Assembly: GCF_001039355.2 (NCBI RefSeq)
Contig: NW_019773726.1
Location: 2,590 to 55,865, forward strand
DNA: 53,276 bases
Direction of reading: 5' to 3'
Origin: Lingula anatina
Taxonomy: Eukaryota; Brachiopoda; Lingulata; Lingulida; Lingulidae
The translations under genes were made by a program, and so were the position numbers. The stretch's first letter is position 1. The number at the start of each line of letters is the position of its first letter. The notes below the pieces were generated by a model that did not search any database, was not told the origin of the DNA, and saw only the letters and a list, made by a program, of their open reading frames with translations. This document shows positions 50,621 through 53,276 of the stretch, piece after piece.

Positions 50621-51229
50621 ATGTATCATCACATACCTTCGGCGCCACCTTCACCAAAATTACCAGCCAAGTATCCTGGGAAGGTGCCGAGTTCTCCTAA
50701 ACTGAGACCTGCAAAATGTCCCGTTGTTCCAATGTCACCAAAATTGAGAAAAAAGGACAAATTTTCTCTCATTCCTACCTCTCCAAAACTGACCAAGGCA
50801 AAGTGCCCCGTTGTGCCATTATCGCCAAAACTGCGGCCGGCAAAATGTCCGGTGGTTCAGCTTCCCCGAGAAACGACAGATGATGATTGGTCAGATTCTG
50901 ATTTTGGGAGTATTTTCAACCATAGGGGGAATAATCATTCTAAAACAAGACAGAACTATGATTATGGCTATCAGTCCCCACATCATTGCACGTACTGTCA
51001 CAGAAGTTACGATACGTGGGACTCTTGCAGCAGGTGTTACAACTCGCACCAGGACGCGCGCAATCACAACGTGTTCGCACAGAAACAGTGCAAGCAGTGT
51101 CACATTGCTGACAGAGACAGTAATATACGCAGGTCGTGGTATGATGGAGGGATATGTTACGAACGGAGCAGAGACAAGGACCAGCCGTACCCAGGTCCTC
51201 TCATGCGTTGTAATACGGAATCCTCCTTG
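50621..51229 (+). CDS. Novel 203-codon exon: SPKL repeats plus CxxC-rich segment
   Basis: The ATG at 50621 has a good context (ACCATG). The open exon runs to a perfect gtaagt donor at 51230 and ends at phase 0; without splicing, the frame would stop after 228 residues. Layout: residues 11-14, 25-28, 39-42, 54-57 and 68-71 are SPKL, alternating with AKCPVV-type spacers (period 14-15); 86-99 is acidic (TDDDWSDSDFGSIF); 121-160 is His/Cys-rich with C123xxC126, C136xxC139 and C157xxC160, plus C179 and C197. Repeats differ mainly by synonymous changes, so this frame is the coding one; overlapping frames at 50811-51233 and 50891-51103 are shadows. C-x2-C-x9-C-x2-C suggests zinc binding (inference). 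I recognise no family. It lies inside the Dvl intron on the same strand and its phase matches the Dvl exon that ends at 34240, so it may be an alternative first exon of Dvl or start a nested gene. Confidence 0.72.
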
Positions 51230-53276
51230 GTAAGTTGCTATTCACTTTACAGGACTAGGTACAGGAATTGGTCCATAGGGGGCAGCAGAAGTGCAACACA
51301 GTCTTGAATCAAAGTGAATGATACAATATTTATAACACCTTTCATTTTACCTTGTAGATTTTTCATTTGTTTCAGGAATCCAACAGAAGAGATTTACTTT
51401 TAAATTTTTTTACCAAGTATGTTGACTACACAGATGAGTTTTTTTAGGCTATGTATTTCATCTTCCATCTTCCATGCTGAACATGTTCATTTGACACACA
51501 ATAGCATCTCTTTTTCAGGCCAAACCATTGTTCTAACGCCTAAAGGTAGACATGTAATACTCACTTTTTACACCAAATTATTGCCCCTCAATAGTATAAT
51601 TTGAATATTAGTGGAAGGTACCAGGCAATGCCTTTGAGGCAAGACCGTGCGTGTAATGCAAATTTATTTTAAATCAAGTAAGTTTTGGGCAAAGCCAAGG
51701 GACTGTGAGCAAAAATCTCATAAAATGGAGGCATTTTTTTTTTTTTTTTTTTTTCAGTTTGGCTACCTAATTTCTAAATAGCCATAAGATTGATATAATT
51801 GAATAGAATGACCTATGTGAGCAATTAGACTGATTTGGGTGGTAAAAGAAGTCTGGACCATCTGTCTATAGGATAGCTGAAAAATGTAGGATGAAATTAT
51901 CACACAGCAGAAGGTGTGGACTCTAGTCTGTGTGTTATTTGTGAATTGACCAGTTTTATTTCTGATCTAGCTGGCAAATTGCTTTGTTTTATCNTAAATT
52001 TTTTTACCAAGTATGTTGACTACACAGATGAGTTTTTTTAGGCTATGTATTTCATCTTCCATCTTCCATGCTGAACATGTTCATTTGACACACAATAGCA
52101 TCTCTTTTTCAGGCCAAACCATTGTTCTAACGCCTAAAGGTAGACATGTAATACTCACTTTTTACACCAAATTATTGCCCCTCAATAGTATAATTTGAAT
52201 ATTAGTGGAAGGTACCAGGCAATGCCTTTGAGGCAAGACCGTGCGTGTAATGCAAATTTATTTTAAATCAAGTAAGTTTTGGGCAAAGCCAAGGGACTGT
52301 GAGCAAAAATCTCATAAAATGGAGGCATTTTTTTTTTTTTTTTTTTTTCAGTTTGGCTACCTAATTTCTAAATAGCCATAAGATTGATATAATTGAATAG
52401 AATGACCTATGTGAGCAATTAGACTGATTTGGGTGGTAAAAGAAGTCTGGACCATCTGTCTATAGGATAGCTGAAAAATGTAGGATGAAATTATCACACA
52501 GCAGAAGGTGTGGACTCTAGTCTGTGTGTTATTTGTGAATTGACCAGTTTTATTTCTGATCTAGCTGGCAAATTGCTTTGTTTTATCAGCTGCCATGCTG
52601 TGGAAATGTGGAAATATTTATAGATTATGTGCCGACTTGCCGCAAGATCCAAGCTGTGGTCTTTATGATGCACTTCAGTTGCTGTCGAAATAAGATACAG
52701 GCCAATCAATTTTTATTCCTTCACTGATATATAACTGACATGGCATGTGTCAGATGTATTATGTACTTTAAGATAATTTCAATCCTGAAAATAGTGAATG
52801 AACAAAAGAAAGTTTTTGTCCGCATAGTATCTTATTGGGTTGTTTTGTAAGGTAAAATATAGTGCAGTAACAGAGAAAACAGGTCAAGTTACGATCCCAA
52901 TTATTTCTTCTTTACACACTTACAAGATAATGAATCATGTGAGTATTATTATACAAATACTGTTTCTTCCATGTGTCATGTTTTTTTGTAAGTTATTTGG
53001 CATCCATTGCCTCAGTTGTGGAGGAAATTGATTTTAATAGCAGGGAGTCTGGTGTAGGATGAGGGTGTCAAGTTTTCCGAAGTGGATGAAATTTACATCC
53101 CATCTCGTTCATTTCACCTGAAGGTTGTCGATATCTCTTGGCAGGTGACAGAGGGTGACAGCATGGAGATTTTTTTAACCCCTTTCTTATTTTCTTTTTC
53201 TTTTGATTTCACTTGAATCATAAATTGGCTTAAGCAAGATTTTATCACCATCATGCATTTTTTTTTTTTCTGTGAC
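51230..53276 (+). other. Sequence after the novel exon, including a large duplication
   Basis: Starts with the gtaagt donor. Apart from the 593-bp duplication (51401-52587) it is AT-rich with no recognisable exon. The window ends in a T-run (53258-53269) followed by ctgtgac. Confidence 0.7.
51401..52587. repeat. Identical 593-bp direct duplication joined by a single N (51994)
   Basis: Positions 51401-51993 and 51995-52587 appear identical over their whole length, including a long T-run (about 51737-51755 and 52329-52348), and are separated by one N. The small frames at 51419-51604 and 52013-52198 are the same sequence twice. Almost surely an unmerged contig overlap. Confidence 0.93.

Noticed and set aside
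50811-51233. 140-codon frame overlapping the novel exon, and a 70-codon minus-strand frame
   Set aside because: Third-position variation among the SPKL repeats supports the other frame; these are shadows of a real coding exon.
1-53276. CRISPR arrays, operons, rRNA or bacterial systems
   Set aside because: Spliced exons, long introns and SSR/MITE content show a eukaryotic locus; no spaced identical direct repeats of CRISPR type are present.

Overview
This is an animal (metazoan) genomic window. It is AT-rich, intron-dominated, and littered with microsatellites, MITE-like elements and contig-join artefacts. The recognisable gene is Dishevelled (Dvl/dsh), the cytoplasmic Wnt signal transducer, on the + strand. 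The style of the locus (kilobase introns, foldback MITEs, a SINE/LINE-like tail with (ATT)n, allelic-looking duplications at contig joins) suits a highly heterozygous marine invertebrate. A mollusc or other lophotrochozoan is my guess, but the phylum cannot be proven from this window.

Dvl layout. Six certain exons lie at 169-238, 7378-7511, 11448-11533, 31029-31115, 33808-33946 and 34147-34240, with a candidate 21-nt microexon at 12026-12046. Phases chain without conflict. The six exons sum to 609 coding nt (203 codons), or 630 nt (210 codons) with the microexon. They encode the last strands of the DIX domain, the conserved GGIGDSRPPSF motif, the Ser/Thr-rich linker, the acidic SFFDSEDD motif and the Arg/Lys cluster just before the PDZ domain. 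The first exon (most of DIX) lies left of the window. The PDZ, DEP and C-terminal exons were not found and should lie right of it, so the last visible Dvl intron is longer than 19 kb.

Most interesting feature. At 50621-51229, inside that last intron and on the same strand, is a 203-codon open exon. It has an ACC-ATG start context and a perfect GTAAGT donor at phase 0. It encodes five SPKL repeats with a 14-15 residue period, an acidic patch, and a Cys-rich segment with three CxxC pairs. Differences between its internal repeats are almost all synonymous, which is strong evidence of real coding. Its 3' phase equals that of the Dvl exon ending at 34240. It could therefore be an alternative first exon making a Dvl form in which DIX is replaced by a novel N-terminus, or the first exon of an unrelated nested gene.

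Repeats. There are two copies of a ~215-bp MITE (1053-1266, 44512-44727), a 498-bp TIR element with a TTA duplication (18131-18628), two near-perfect foldback hairpins (10899-11161, 23798-24097) and a 559-bp TIR element (47973-48531). Tandem arrays include one that has amplified a Dvl 5' splice site (31095-31330), a 69-bp array near 15.9 kb and a ~190-bp degenerate array near 45.5 kb. A 937-bp gap and several single-N joins are flanked by direct duplications, which look like unmerged haplotypes or overlapping contig ends.
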